Shown in pieces: positions 8,334-16,942 of a stretch of DNA of 23,234 bases. Source of the DNA: an uncultured Pelagibacteraceae bacterium (lineage in GTDB: Bacteria > Pseudomonadota > Alphaproteobacteria > Pelagibacterales > Pelagibacteraceae); the NCBI GenBank assembly GCA_902632515.1, contig CACPDA010000013.1, forward strand, positions 1 to 23,234. Reading direction: 5' to 3'. Positions within the stretch are counted from its first letter, which is position 1, and each line of letters starts with the position of its first letter. The notes under the pieces were generated by a model. That model had not been told where the DNA came from. It was given only the letters and a program-made list of their open reading frames with translations, and searched no databases. The position numbers were made by a program, and so were the translations under genes.

Positions 8334-9211
8334 TGAATTTAATTAAAAATTTACCTGGTCCTTTCTTGGTTTTTTTAGGAGCTGTAAGTTTAAGTTTTGG
8401 AGGGCTTATTGTTAAGTCTTTTGAAGGTGCAACTCTGTGGCAAATATTGTTTTGGCGATCAGTTTTCTTCTCTATTACAGTTTTAGTTTTTTTAATAATT
8501 ACTTATAAAAAAAAATTATTTAATTCATTTTACTTATCTGGATTACCAGGATTTATAGCAGGAGCTATCTTATCATTAGGTTTTTGTGGATATGTAGTAG
8601 CTATGTACAGTACTACTGTAGCAAATACTAATTTTATAATTTCATTACAAATTTTATTTTTGGCAGTTTTTGGTTATTTTTTTTTAAAAGAAAAAATTTC
8701 ATCCATAACATTATTTTCAATAATTTTGGCGATCGTGGGTGTTTTGATTATGGTTGGAAATTCTTTAACTCCAGGTGAGTTGACAGGAAATTTAGCAGCT
8801 TTTTCTATGCCCATAACATTTGCAGTATTAATTATTGTTGTAAGAAAATATCCTTCAATTGACATGGTCCCTGCGCAATTTGTGGCCGGTATATGCTGCT
8901 GTATTATTGGATACTTTCTTTCAAATAAAATTATGATTTCTTATCATGATATTTTTTTAGGTTTTTTAGCTGGTTTTTTCCAAATTGGATTTGGATTCAT
9001 TTTTATTACTATTGGTGCTAGAACTACACCATCTGCAATGGTTGGAATCATAATGCTATCCGAATCTGTTTTAGGACCTTTGTGGGCTTTTCTATTTGTC
9101 AGCGAAAGACCCTCAATTTTTAGTTTAGTTGGAGGTGCCACAATTCTTTTAGCTGTATTAATACAGTTTTATACACTTTTAAGAAAAAGTGAAAAAACTA
9201 TTTCTCATTGA
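8333..9211 (+). CDS. EamA/DMT-superfamily transporter
   Basis: A 292-residue inner-membrane protein with about ten hydrophobic helices arranged as two EamA repeats (roughly residues 8-140 and 150-285). Typical EamA patterns are visible: WRSVFF near the second helix, ANTNFIISLQILFLAVFGYFFLKEKIS at the end of repeat one, and MLSESVLGPLWAFLFVSERPS at the end of repeat two. Such proteins export or import small metabolites, often amino acids. Because the start overlaps the pxpC stop, its substrate may be linked to pyroglutamate or glutamate, but this is a guess. Its TGA stop (9209-9211) lies within a perfect TTGACA -35 box that drives the downstream glycine riboswitch. Confidence 0.9.
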   Translation: MNLIKNLPGPFLVFLGAVSLSFGGLIVKSFEGATLWQILFWRSVFFSITVLVFLIITYKKKLFNSFYLSGLPGFIAGAILSLGFCGYVVAMYSTTVANTNFIISLQILFLAVFGYFFLKEKISSITLFSIILAIVGVLIMVGNSLTPGELTGNLAAFSMPITFAVLIIVVRKYPSIDMVPAQFVAGICCCIIGYFLSNKIMISYHDIFLGFLAGFFQIGFGFIFITIGARTTPSAMVGIIMLSESVLGPLWAFLFVSERPSIFSLVGGATILLAVLIQFYTLLRKSEKTISH

Positions 9212-9236
9212 CATATCCGTCTACTTATTAGATTAT
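9208..9236 (+). promoter_or_regulatory. Promoter of the gcv operon
   Basis: A perfect -35 hexamer TTGACA (9208-9213) is followed after exactly 17 bases by GATTAT (9231-9236; four of six matches to TATAAT). Transcription would start near 9243, the first base of aptamer 1 helix P1. The -35 box contains the TGA stop of the preceding transporter gene, so the promoter overlaps coding sequence. Confidence 0.75.
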
Positions 9237-9240
9237 ATCT

Positions 9241-9401
9241 TAACGGGAGAGACTACAGAAAATCGTAGCGCCGAAGGAGCAACCACCCAGGAATCTCTCA
9301 GGCAAAAAGGACCGTAACATATTAACTCTGGAAAGAGATTTAATTCTCGCCGAAGGAGCAAAACTCTCAGGCAAATATACAGATGGGTAAAAAGAGTTAA
9401 T
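9241..9401 (+). promoter_or_regulatory. Tandem glycine riboswitch upstream of gcvT
   Basis: Two glycine aptamers lie head to tail. Each holds the conserved core GCCGAAGGAGCAA (9270-9282 and 9349-9361) followed by CTCTCAGGCAAA (9295-9306 and 9364-9375). Aptamer 1 closes with ACGG (9243-9246) pairing CCGT (9312-9315). Aptamer 2 closes with a perfect 8-bp P1, TTAACTCT (9322-9329) with AGAGTTAA (9393-9400), ending one base before the gcvT ATG. No terminator U-run follows, so control is probably at translation: the only Shine-Dalgarno-like bases, AGAG at 9393-9396, are inside P1. Glycine riboswitches on gcvT and on malate synthase have been described in SAR11 as glycine-activated; the polarity cannot be read from this sequence. 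Confidence 0.97.
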
Positions 9402-10508
9402 ATGGATATTAAAAAAACATCTTTATATAAATTACATCAAGACAATAATGCAAAATTTGTTGAGTTTGCAGGTTATCAGATGCCAATTCAGTATAGTGAT
9501 GGAATTGTTGAGGAGCATAAATTCACAAGATTGCATTCTGGTATTTTTGATGTCTCGCACATGGGTCAGTTATTTATATACGGAGATAATAATTTAACTG
9601 AAGATTTAGAGAAAATTTTTCCATTAAACTTAAAAAATTTAAAAATTAATTATTCTAAATATAGCTTCCTTATGAATGATGAAGCAGGAATTTATGATGA
9701 TTTAATTATTACTAAATTAGAAAAAGGTTTTTTGATAATTTTAAATGCTGCTTGTAAAGAGAATGACTTTAAAATCTTAACAAAATTGTTAAATGGAAAA
9801 TATGAAATGCAATTAGATGAAAAAAGATCTTTAATTGCAGTTCAAGGACCAAAATCAGTAAATATACTTAATGATATAATCCAAGGAGTTGAAGATCTTA
9901 ATTTTATGTCTGGAAATTGGTTTTTATTTAAAGATCAAAAAATTTATATTACGCGCTCGGGATACACGGGAGAGGATGGATTTGAGGTGTCAGTATCAAA
10001 TGAATTATCTGAGGAATTTGCAAGAAAATTAATTGATAAAGGTGCAAAATTAATTGGTTTAGGAGCTAGGGATACTTTAAGATTAGAAGCGGGTTTATGT
10101 TTGTATGGTCATGAGCTTGATAAAGATAAAACTCCAGTTGAGGCAAATTTAAAATGGGCAATCTCTAAAGATAGAGTTTCTAAAGGTAATTTTATTGGAT
10201 CAAATATTATTATAAAGCAATTAAATGATGGTGTGAGTAAAATTAGAGTAGGGATAAAACCTGAAGGAAGAATAATTGCAAGAGAAAATACAAAAATATT
10301 CAATAACTCAGATTTACATATTGGTGAAATCACGAGTGGAACGTTTGGTCCAAGTGTTAATGGCCCTGTTGCTATGGGTTATGTGGAAAATGAATTTTCA
10401 AAGAAAGATACAAAAGTTTTTTTAGAGGTGCGAGGAAAAAAATATCCAGCAAATATTTGTGGATTGCCATTTTATAAAAAGAGCTACGTGAAAGGAGCAA
10501 ATAAATGA
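9402..10508 (+). CDS. gcvT: Aminomethyltransferase, glycine cleavage T protein
   Basis: GcvT takes the aminomethyl group held on lipoyl-GcvH and passes its carbon to THF, releasing ammonia and making 5,10-methylene-THF. The 368-residue length is normal. Motifs are [32 protein letters not shown] and [21 protein letters not shown] followed by [11 protein letters not shown], with a C-terminal barrel domain from about residue 285. The ATG follows helix P1 of the glycine riboswitch by one base, so its translation is the direct target of that RNA. Its stop overlaps the gcvH start (ATGA). The lipoamide dehydrogenase (L protein) that completes the system is not in the window. Confidence 0.97.
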   Translation: MDIKKTSLYKLHQDNNAKFVEFAGYQMPIQYSDGIVEEHKFTRLHSGIFDVSHMGQLFIYGDNNLTEDLEKIFPLNLKNLKINYSKYSFLMNDEAGIYDDLIITKLEKGFLIILNAACKENDFKILTKLLNGKYEMQLDEKRSLIAVQGPKSVNILNDIIQGVEDLNFMSGNWFLFKDQKIYITRSGYTGEDGFEVSVSNELSEEFARKLIDKGAKLIGLGARDTLRLEAGLCLYGHELDKDKTPVEANLKWAISKDRVSKGNFIGSNIIIKQLNDGVSKIRVGIKPEGRIIARENTKIFNNSDLHIGEITSGTFGPSVNGPVAMGYVENEFSKKDTKVFLEVRGKKYPANICGLPFYKKSYVKGANK

Positions 10509-10885
10509 GTGACGTAAAATATTCAAAAGAGCATGAATGGATTAAATTAGAAGGTGATATTGCTACAATTGGTATAACAAAACATGCAACAGAAATGTTA
10601 GGAGATATAGTTTTTACAGAGCTTCCAGAGAAAGGAACCAATGTAGAAAAAGATGGAACGGCTGGGGTAGTAGAATCAACTAAAGCTGCAAGTGATGTAT
10701 ATACACCAGTTAGTGGTGAGGTAGTTGATACAAATCAATCTATTGTAGATGATCCTTCAAAAATAAATCAAGATCCCGAAAATAGTGCGTGGTTTTTTAA
10801 ATTAAAGATTAAAGATAAATCAGAAATGGGTTCTTTAATGAATAAAGAAGATTACGATAAATTTGCAAAGGAGAGTTCATCATAA
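10505..10885 (+). CDS. gcvH: Glycine cleavage H protein (lipoyl carrier)
   Basis: GcvH is the small shuttle that carries the aminomethyl intermediate from GcvP to GcvT on a lipoyl arm. The 126-residue protein contains [13 protein letters not shown] at its N-terminus, the typical [21 protein letters not shown] segment split by a hammerhead fold, and [18 protein letters not shown], where K60 in ESTKA is the lipoylated lysine. Start and stop both overlap neighbours: ATGA with gcvT and TAATG with gcvP, so the three subunits are tightly coupled. Confidence 0.97.
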   Translation: MSDVKYSKEHEWIKLEGDIATIGITKHATEMLGDIVFTELPEKGTNVEKDGTAGVVESTKAASDVYTPVSGEVVDTNQSIVDDPSKINQDPENSAWFFKLKIKDKSEMGSLMNKEDYDKFAKESSS

Positions 10886-13755
10886 TGTTACACAATTCAC
10901 AAAAAGATTTTTTAAAAAGACATATTGGTCCTTCTGAAGAGGATCAATCAAAAATGCTAAAAAAATTAAATTATAAATCACTTAATGATTTAATAGACAA
11001 CACTGTTCCAGAAAAAATACAGTTTAAAGGAGAACTAAACATTGGTGAGTCTAATTCAGAATATGAAGCGTTAAGAAAATTAAAAGCAATTTCAAAAAAA
11101 AATCAAATTTATTCAAATTTTATTGGCATGGGTTATTATGGAACCTACACTCCATATGTAATTTTAAGAAATATTTTAGAGAATCCAGGTTGGTATACTT
11201 CTTACACACCTTATCAGCCAGAGGTAGCACAAGGAAGATTAGAAATGCTATTAAACTTTCAACAAATGATCGTTGACTTTACAGGAATGGATATTGCAAA
11301 TGCATCTTTATTAGACGAGGGTACAGCAGCAGCAGAAGCTATGGGCTTAAGTCACAGATTAAATAAAAGTGATAGTGATTTGGTTTTTGTATCAGAAAAT
11401 TGCCATCCTCAAACAATTAATGTTATACAAACCAGAGCAGAGCCAATGGGTTTAAAAGTTCTTGTTGGAAATGAAGACGAAGTTTTAGAGAAGTTGAAAG
11501 AAGATATCGTGTGTGGAATTTTACAATACCCTGGAACTTTAGGTGACATTAAAGATCCTAGCGAGGCGATAAGTAAAATTCATAAAAAAAATGGTAAAGC
11601 AATTTTAGCATGTGATCTTCTTGCACTAGCTAAGCTCAAAACACCTAGAGAGCTTGGAGCAGATATTGCAGTTGGTAGTTCTCAAAGGTTCGGTATTCCG
11701 ATGGGTTATGGGGGACCTCATGCAGCATTTTTTGCAACAAAAGATGAATATAAAAGATCTATGCCAGGTAGAATAGTTGGCGTTTCAGTAGATAGACATG
11801 GAAATAAGGCTTACAGATTGTCTCTGCAGACTAGGGAGCAGCATATTAGAAGAGACAAAGCCACAAGTAATATTTGTACTGCCCAAGCTTTATTGGCAAT
11901 TGTGTCAGCAGCATATGCTATTTATCACGGTCCAGAAGGAATTAAAAATATTTCTGAAAGAGTATCTCAATTGGCAAAAAATTTCGCTGATAAAATAAAA
12001 CAATCTGGATATGAGCTATATTCAGATTATTTTTTTGACACCGTAACAATTGTTACAAAAGAAAAGACTGATCAAATTTTCAAAAATGCTTTAGCTCAAA
12101 AAGTTAATATTAGAAAAGTAAATTCAGAAATGCTTGCAGTTTCTTTTGATGAGAAAAAAAATGTTTATAGAGTAAATCAATTGTTAAAAATTTTTAATGC
12201 TGCAGAGTCAATTAAGAAAGAAGATCCTACAGTAAGTTTACCTAACCTACCAAAAAATTTATTAAGAACTTCAAAATATTTAGAACATCCTGTTTTTAAT
12301 TCATATCATTCAGAGACAGAAATGCTTAGATATCTAAAAAAGTTGGAGGATAAAGATATAGCTCTTAACAGAACTATGATTGCATTAGGCTCATGTACGA
12401 TGAAATTAAATGCTACTGCAGAAATGATACCTATTTCATGGAGGGAATTAGCTGAGCCTCATCCTTTCGTACCTATTGAGCAGATGGAAGGATATAGAAC
12501 GTTGTTTACAGATCTTAAAAATTGGTTGAGATCTATTACTGGTTTTTCAGGTGTTTCACTTCAACCAAATGCAGGTGCTCAAGGTGAATATGCTGGATTG
12601 ATGGTAATTAGAAAATATCATTTAGATAGAGGTGATAAAAACAGAAATATATGTTTAATACCAAGCTCAGCACACGGAACCAATCCAGCAAGTGCTCAGA
12701 TGACTGGAATGAAAGTTGTGGTGGTTAATTGTGATAAAGAGGGAAATGTTGATTTTGATGATTTAAAGAAAAAAGCAGAAACTCATTCTGAAAATCTTGG
12801 AGCATTAATGGTAACTTATCCATCTACTCATGGAGTTTTTGAGGAAAAAATATCTGATATCTGTGATTTAATACATAATCATGGAGGTCAAGTTTACATG
12901 GATGGTGCAAATTTAAATGCTCTAGTTGGAATTGCAAAGCCTGGAAATTTTGGTCCAGATGTGTGTCATATAAACTTACACAAAACATTTTGTATTCCAC
13001 ATGGTGGAGGAGGACCAGGAATGGGACCCATTGCATGTAAAAGACATTTACAAGTTTATTTACCAAATCACCCAGTTGTAAAAGATTGTGGGCCCGCATC
13101 TGGAATAGGTGCTGTTTCAGCTGCTCCATGGGGCAGTTCAAGTATTTTATCAATTTCTTGGATGTATATTAAAATGATGGGGTCTGATGGATTAAAACTT
13201 GCTTCGCAAATCGCTATTCTAAATGCTAATTATATTGCTAATAGACTTAAAGATCATTTTCCAATTCTTTATAAAGGCTCGAAAGGCAATGTTGCCCATG
13301 AATGTATAATTGATATTAGAACAATTAAATCAGAAACTGGAGTAACGGAAGAAGATATAGCCAAAAGATTAATTGATTTTGGTTTTCATGCACCAACAAT
13401 GTCATGGCCTGTAGCTGGCACTATGATGATAGAACCTACAGAGAGTGAGAGTTTGGCTGAACTTGATAGATTTTGTGATACTTTGATTAAAATAAAACAA
13501 GAAATAAACCAAATTAAATCTGGTAAATTTGATAAAGTCGATAATCCAATTAAGAATGCTCCTCATACTGATACCGAATTAGCATCCGATGATTGGACAC
13601 ATAAATATTCTCGAGAAGAAGCAGCTTATCCTGCTAAATTTTTAAAAGCTAATAAATTCTGGCCACCAGTTGCTAGAGTAGACAATGTATACGGTGATAA
13701 GAATATCTTTTGCACGTGTCCAAGTATGGATGAATTTAAAGAAGATGCTGCATAA
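10885..13755 (+). CDS. gcvP: Glycine dehydrogenase (decarboxylating), P protein
   Basis: GcvP is the PLP enzyme that decarboxylates glycine and loads the remaining aminomethyl group on GcvH. At 956 residues it is the fused one-chain form rather than the GcvPA/GcvPB pair. The N-terminal half has FLKRHIGPSEEDQ, FIGMGYYGTYTP and EVAQGRLEMLLNFQQMI; the C-terminal half has ALGSCTMKLNA, LQPNAGAQGEYAGL, PSSAHGTNPASAQM and INLHKTFCIPHGGGGPG, in which K700 is the PLP-binding lysine. Its start overlaps the gcvH stop. Only six bases separate its stop from the next gene, with no terminator, so transcription may continue into the lipid cluster. Confidence 0.98.
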   Translation: MLHNSQKDFLKRHIGPSEEDQSKMLKKLNYKSLNDLIDNTVPEKIQFKGELNIGESNSEYEALRKLKAISKKNQIYSNFIGMGYYGTYTPYVILRNILENPGWYTSYTPYQPEVAQGRLEMLLNFQQMIVDFTGMDIANASLLDEGTAAAEAMGLSHRLNKSDSDLVFVSENCHPQTINVIQTRAEPMGLKVLVGNEDEVLEKLKEDIVCGILQYPGTLGDIKDPSEAISKIHKKNGKAILACDLLALAKLKTPRELGADIAVGSSQRFGIPMGYGGPHAAFFATKDEYKRSMPGRIVGVSVDRHGNKAYRLSLQTREQHIRRDKATSNICTAQALLAIVSAAYAIYHGPEGIKNISERVSQLAKNFADKIKQSGYELYSDYFFDTVTIVTKEKTDQIFKNALAQKVNIRKVNSEMLAVSFDEKKNVYRVNQLLKIFNAAESIKKEDPTVSLPNLPKNLLRTSKYLEHPVFNSYHSETEMLRYLKKLEDKDIALNRTMIALGSCTMKLNATAEMIPISWRELAEPHPFVPIEQMEGYRTLFTDLKNWLRSITGFSGVSLQPNAGAQGEYAGLMVIRKYHLDRGDKNRNICLIPSSAHGTNPASAQMTGMKVVVVNCDKEGNVDFDDLKKKAETHSENLGALMVTYPSTHGVFEEKISDICDLIHNHGGQVYMDGANLNALVGIAKPGNFGPDVCHINLHKTFCIPHGGGGPGMGPIACKRHLQVYLPNHPVVKDCGPASGIGAVSAAPWGSSSILSISWMYIKMMGSDGLKLASQIAILNANYIANRLKDHFPILYKGSKGNVAHECIIDIRTIKSETGVTEEDIAKRLIDFGFHAPTMSWPVAGTMMIEPTESESLAELDRFCDTLIKIKQEINQIKSGKFDKVDNPIKNAPHTDTELASDDWTHKYSREEAAYPAKFLKANKFWPPVARVDNVYGDKNIFCTCPSMDEFKEDAA

Positions 13756-13761
13756 AGTTTA

Positions 13762-15000
13762 ATGAAAATTGCTGTAGTTGGTTCAGGTATTTCAGGTTTA
13801 AGTGCTGCTTATTATTTATCAAAAAAACACCGAGTAGATTTATTTGAAAAAGAAGATCATTTTGGAGGTCATTCTCACACAATAGATTTAAAATTAGGAA
13901 ACAAAAAAATATCTGTAGATATTGGTTTTATTGTCTTTAATTTTAAAACATATCCAAATTTAATTGACTTCTTTAATGAAAATAAAATTGAAATTGAAAA
14001 AAGTGATATGTCTTTCTCAGTTTCGGTAAATGGCTCATCTTTTGAATATTGTGGCAGAGGATTAAATGGAATTTTTTCCAATAGGTCTAATCTAATAAAT
14101 TTTAAATTTTTAAGAATGTTTTTCGATATAATTAAATTTTATAAAAAATGTGATAATCTTAATAAATTTAATGAAGAGACAACACTCGGTGATTATTTAA
14201 AGAAAGAAAAAGTCTCAAAAGAATTTATAGATTATCATTTAATACCTATGGTTTCTGCTATCTGGTCTATGCCTCCCTATGAAGCAAATCAAATGCCACT
14301 AAAATTTTTTTTAAAATTTTTTCAAAATCATGGATTGTTTAAGTTAAAGAATAGACCTCAATGGTATACAGTTTCAAATAGAAGCAGAACTTATGTTGAT
14401 AATATTCTATCAAAAATAAATGGTGAATATTTTAAGAATTATCAGGTTACAAAAATAAGATGCAATACTAAGGGAATTCAATTGTTTTATGGTGGTGAAA
14501 GTGAGTTTTTTAATTATGACAAAGTTGTTTTAGCTACTCATGCCGATGAATCACTCTCAATGATAGAAAATCCATCGGAAGATGAAAAGAAAATTTTATC
14601 TAATTTTAGTTATAAAGAGAATATTGCTTATATTCATACTGATGAAAAGATTATGCCAAAAAATAAAAAAGCTTGGTCTTCATGGAATTCATCAATTAAA
14701 AAAGATGAAATTGAAAAGAATTCAATCACATATTGGTTAAATTTATTACAAAATTTAAAATGTGAAGAAAATATCTTTTTAACATTGAATCCTTATTTTG
14801 AAATAGATTCATCAAAGGTTTTGAAAAAAGTGAAATTTACTCATCCATATTTTGATCAGTCGGCACTTACATATCAAAGTAAGCTTAAAAATTTGCAAAA
14901 TAAAAGAAATATTCTTTTTTGTGGTAGTTATTTTGGTTACGGTTTTCATGAAGATGGAATAAAATCATCTATTGAAATGCTTAAAAATTTAGATGACTAG
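13762..15000 (+). CDS. FAD-dependent amine-oxidase-like protein (COG2907 type)
   Basis: The 412-residue flavoprotein starts with a Rossmann FAD site, VVGSGISGLSAAYYLS (G7, G9, G12), with E29 placed to bind the FAD ribose, then GGHSHTID as in the amine oxidase/phytoene desaturase superfamily. Near the C-terminus, ILFCGSYFGYGFHEDGIKSS is the second FAD-contact region of this subfamily. Proteins of this kind travel with DUF1365 and Cfa-like genes and are thought to act on membrane fatty acyl chains; in Rhodobacter such genes take part in methylated and furan fatty acid synthesis (UfaD/UfaO). Which of those two steps this protein would match I cannot say. It lies six bases after gcvP and overlaps the DUF1365 gene by eight bases. 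Confidence 0.85.
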   Translation: MKIAVVGSGISGLSAAYYLSKKHRVDLFEKEDHFGGHSHTIDLKLGNKKISVDIGFIVFNFKTYPNLIDFFNENKIEIEKSDMSFSVSVNGSSFEYCGRGLNGIFSNRSNLINFKFLRMFFDIIKFYKKCDNLNKFNEETTLGDYLKKEKVSKEFIDYHLIPMVSAIWSMPPYEANQMPLKFFLKFFQNHGLFKLKNRPQWYTVSNRSRTYVDNILSKINGEYFKNYQVTKIRCNTKGIQLFYGGESEFFNYDKVVLATHADESLSMIENPSEDEKKILSNFSYKENIAYIHTDEKIMPKNKKAWSSWNSSIKKDEIEKNSITYWLNLLQNLKCEENIFLTLNPYFEIDSSKVLKKVKFTHPYFDQSALTYQSKLKNLQNKRNILFCGSYFGYGFHEDGIKSSIEMLKNLDD

Positions 15001-15751
15001 TTCAATTTATAACGGCACAGTAATTCATAAAAGGTTTAAACCAAAGATACATTTTTTTAAATATAAAGTATTCTCTCTTTTCATTGATCTATCTGAATTA
15101 GATATTTTAAATAAAAAAATTAATTTTTTTTCCTACAACAAATTCAACTTAATTAGTTTTTTTGATAAAGATCACGGAGAAAGAGATGGATCATCTCTCA
15201 TTAAATGGGTAAAGAAAAATTTAAGAGAGAATGAGATAAATTCAGAAAATATTAAGATTAGACTTTTATGCTATCCAAGAATTTTAGGCTATGTATTTAA
15301 TCCTCTTAGTGTTTTTTATGTTTATGACATAAGTGAAAAATTAATTTCAATATTATATGAGGTTAAAAATACATTTGGAGAACAACATACTTATATTTTT
15401 AAGGTAGAAAATGATAATCTTTTACAACATAATTGTGAAAAAAAATTTCATGTGTCACCATTTATTGAAATGGACTGTAATTACTTTTTTAGAATATTGA
15501 AGCCTGCTGAAAAAATGTCAGTTATAATTGATCAATATCAATCAAATGAAAAAATATTATATGCTTCCCAAGATGGTAAAAGAACAGATCTTACAAGCAT
15601 AAAATTAATTAAATCATATTTAAAACATCCATTAATGACTTTTAAGATTATTTCAGCGATACATTTTGAAGCTTTTAAATTGTGGGTTAAAGGAATAAAG
15701 TTTATAAAAAAAAAATTAAAAATTAAAAATAATATAACATTTGAAAGTTGA
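14993..15751 (+). CDS. DUF1365 family protein
   Basis: This 252-residue protein matches the DUF1365 (COG3496) family: N-terminal SSIYNGTVIHKRFKPKIHFFKYKVFSLFIDL, the DHGERDGSSLIKWV stretch, LLCYPRILGYVFNPLSVFYVYD and, further on, YEVKNTFGEQHTYIF with FHVSPFIEMDCNYFF. Histidines and aspartates recur in these motifs, suggesting a catalytic rather than structural role. The family has no settled biochemistry in most genomes; its constant neighbours are the flavoprotein before it and the Cfa-like methyltransferase after it, so a role in acyl-chain modification is likely. It overlaps both: eight bases at the 5' end, and TGATG at the 3' end. Confidence 0.9.
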   Translation: MTSSIYNGTVIHKRFKPKIHFFKYKVFSLFIDLSELDILNKKINFFSYNKFNLISFFDKDHGERDGSSLIKWVKKNLRENEINSENIKIRLLCYPRILGYVFNPLSVFYVYDISEKLISILYEVKNTFGEQHTYIFKVENDNLLQHNCEKKFHVSPFIEMDCNYFFRILKPAEKMSVIIDQYQSNEKILYASQDGKRTDLTSIKLIKSYLKHPLMTFKIISAIHFEAFKLWVKGIKFIKKKLKIKNNITFES

Positions 15752-16929
15752 TGAATTTAAATAGTATTTCAGATAAGATTGTATTCAAGATTTTAAAAGA
15801 TATAAATACTGGATATTTAGAAATTAAAAGTTTTGACGGCAAATTAATAAAATTTGGAAATCCAGAGGACTCTTTAAAGGCTTATTTGCGAATAAAGAAA
15901 GCAAATTTCACTTTGAATCTAATCAAAGGAGGAAGTGTTGGTTTGGCAGAGTCATACATGAGAGACGAATTTGAAACAGATAATTTGTCAAATTTAATCG
16001 AAATTACAGCTAGAAATATAAAGATAATTCATAAATTTTCAGGATTATTAGATTTCCCAATAATAAATTTTTTAAAAAACACTTTTATAAAGAATACTAA
16101 AAGTAGAAGTAAAGAAAATATTTCAAAACATTATGACTTGGGAAATGATTTTTTTTCACTTTGGCTTGATGAAACTTTGACATATTCAAGTGCAATTTTT
16201 GAAGAAAAGAATCAAGGTTTATCTGATGCTCAAAATAATAAATATCAAAAATTAATTAATTTAATTAAACCAAAAAATGGAGATAAGGTTTTGGAGATAG
16301 GATGTGGTTGGGGAGGATTTGCTGAATATTTAGGAAAAAAATATGATGTTAAATTGGATTGTATAACCATTTCTAAAAAACAGTATGAATATGCAAAAGA
16401 AAGAATTTATAAATGTGGTTTAAATGAAAAAGTTAATATTCAAATTAAGGATTATCGAGATTTAAAGGATAAGTATAATTCAATTGCTTCAATAGAAATG
16501 ATTGAGGCAGTAGGAAAAAATTATTTACAGAATTATTTTAAAATGATTAAAGAAAATTTAGCTAATACTGGTACTGCTGCAATTCAAGCAATTACGATAG
16601 ATGATAGTTTGTACGGGAGATATAAGAACAAACAAGATTTTATTCAAAAGTATATTTTTCCAGGAGGATTCCTTCCAAGTAAAAATAGTATAAATAAATA
16701 TGTATCAGATAATGATTTAAGTATAAAATCATATGACTCTTATGCCGATCATTATTCTAGCACATTAACTTTATGGAGAAATGAGTTTAACAAGAAATGG
16801 GATGAAATTAAAAACCAAGGTTTTGATTTAACTTTCAAAAGAATGTGGGAATTTTATTTGTGTTATTGTGAGGCTGGTTTCAAGTCCAAAAATATTGACT
16901 TAATACAATTTTCAATTCAAAATAAATAA
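15751..16929 (+). CDS. cfa: Cfa-like SAM-dependent fatty acyl methyltransferase
   Basis: A 392-residue SAM methyltransferase of the cyclopropane fatty acid synthase superfamily (COG2230). It has SKHYDLGNDFFSLWLDETLTYSS at about 125-147, the SAM-binding LEIGCGWGG (181-189), CITISKKQ (204-211) and YCEAGF near the C-terminus. I start it at ATG 15751, which overlaps the DUF1365 stop as TGATG; a TTG one codon earlier is less likely. Compared with E. coli Cfa as I recall it, the glutamate that binds bicarbonate is kept (E252), but the histidine is Q279 (IQAIT) and YSCA reads YSSA. This fits a methyltransferase that adds a methyl branch to an unsaturated acyl chain (UfaM-like) rather than a true cyclopropane synthase. 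Confidence 0.9.
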   Translation: MNLNSISDKIVFKILKDINTGYLEIKSFDGKLIKFGNPEDSLKAYLRIKKANFTLNLIKGGSVGLAESYMRDEFETDNLSNLIEITARNIKIIHKFSGLLDFPIINFLKNTFIKNTKSRSKENISKHYDLGNDFFSLWLDETLTYSSAIFEEKNQGLSDAQNNKYQKLINLIKPKNGDKVLEIGCGWGGFAEYLGKKYDVKLDCITISKKQYEYAKERIYKCGLNEKVNIQIKDYRDLKDKYNSIASIEMIEAVGKNYLQNYFKMIKENLANTGTAAIQAITIDDSLYGRYKNKQDFIQKYIFPGGFLPSKNSINKYVSDNDLSIKSYDSYADHYSSTLTLWRNEFNKKWDEIKNQGFDLTFKRMWEFYLCYCEAGFKSKNIDLIQFSIQNK

Positions 16930-16942
16930 ATAAAGAAAATCA

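Noticed and set aside
8674..9141. Two short minus-strand frames within the EamA gene
   Set aside because: Both mirror the transmembrane repeats of the transporter and show no independent signal.
10372..10641. 89-codon minus-strand frame across gcvT and gcvH
   Set aside because: It overlaps two certain genes on the other strand; composition explains the open frame.
12824..13153. 109-codon minus-strand frame within gcvP
   Set aside because: It is antisense to the PLP-lysine region of GcvP, and the predicted peptide has no recognisable domain.
15748..15750. TTG start one codon before the cfa ATG
   Set aside because: The ATG at 15751 forms the usual TGATG overlap with the DUF1365 stop.
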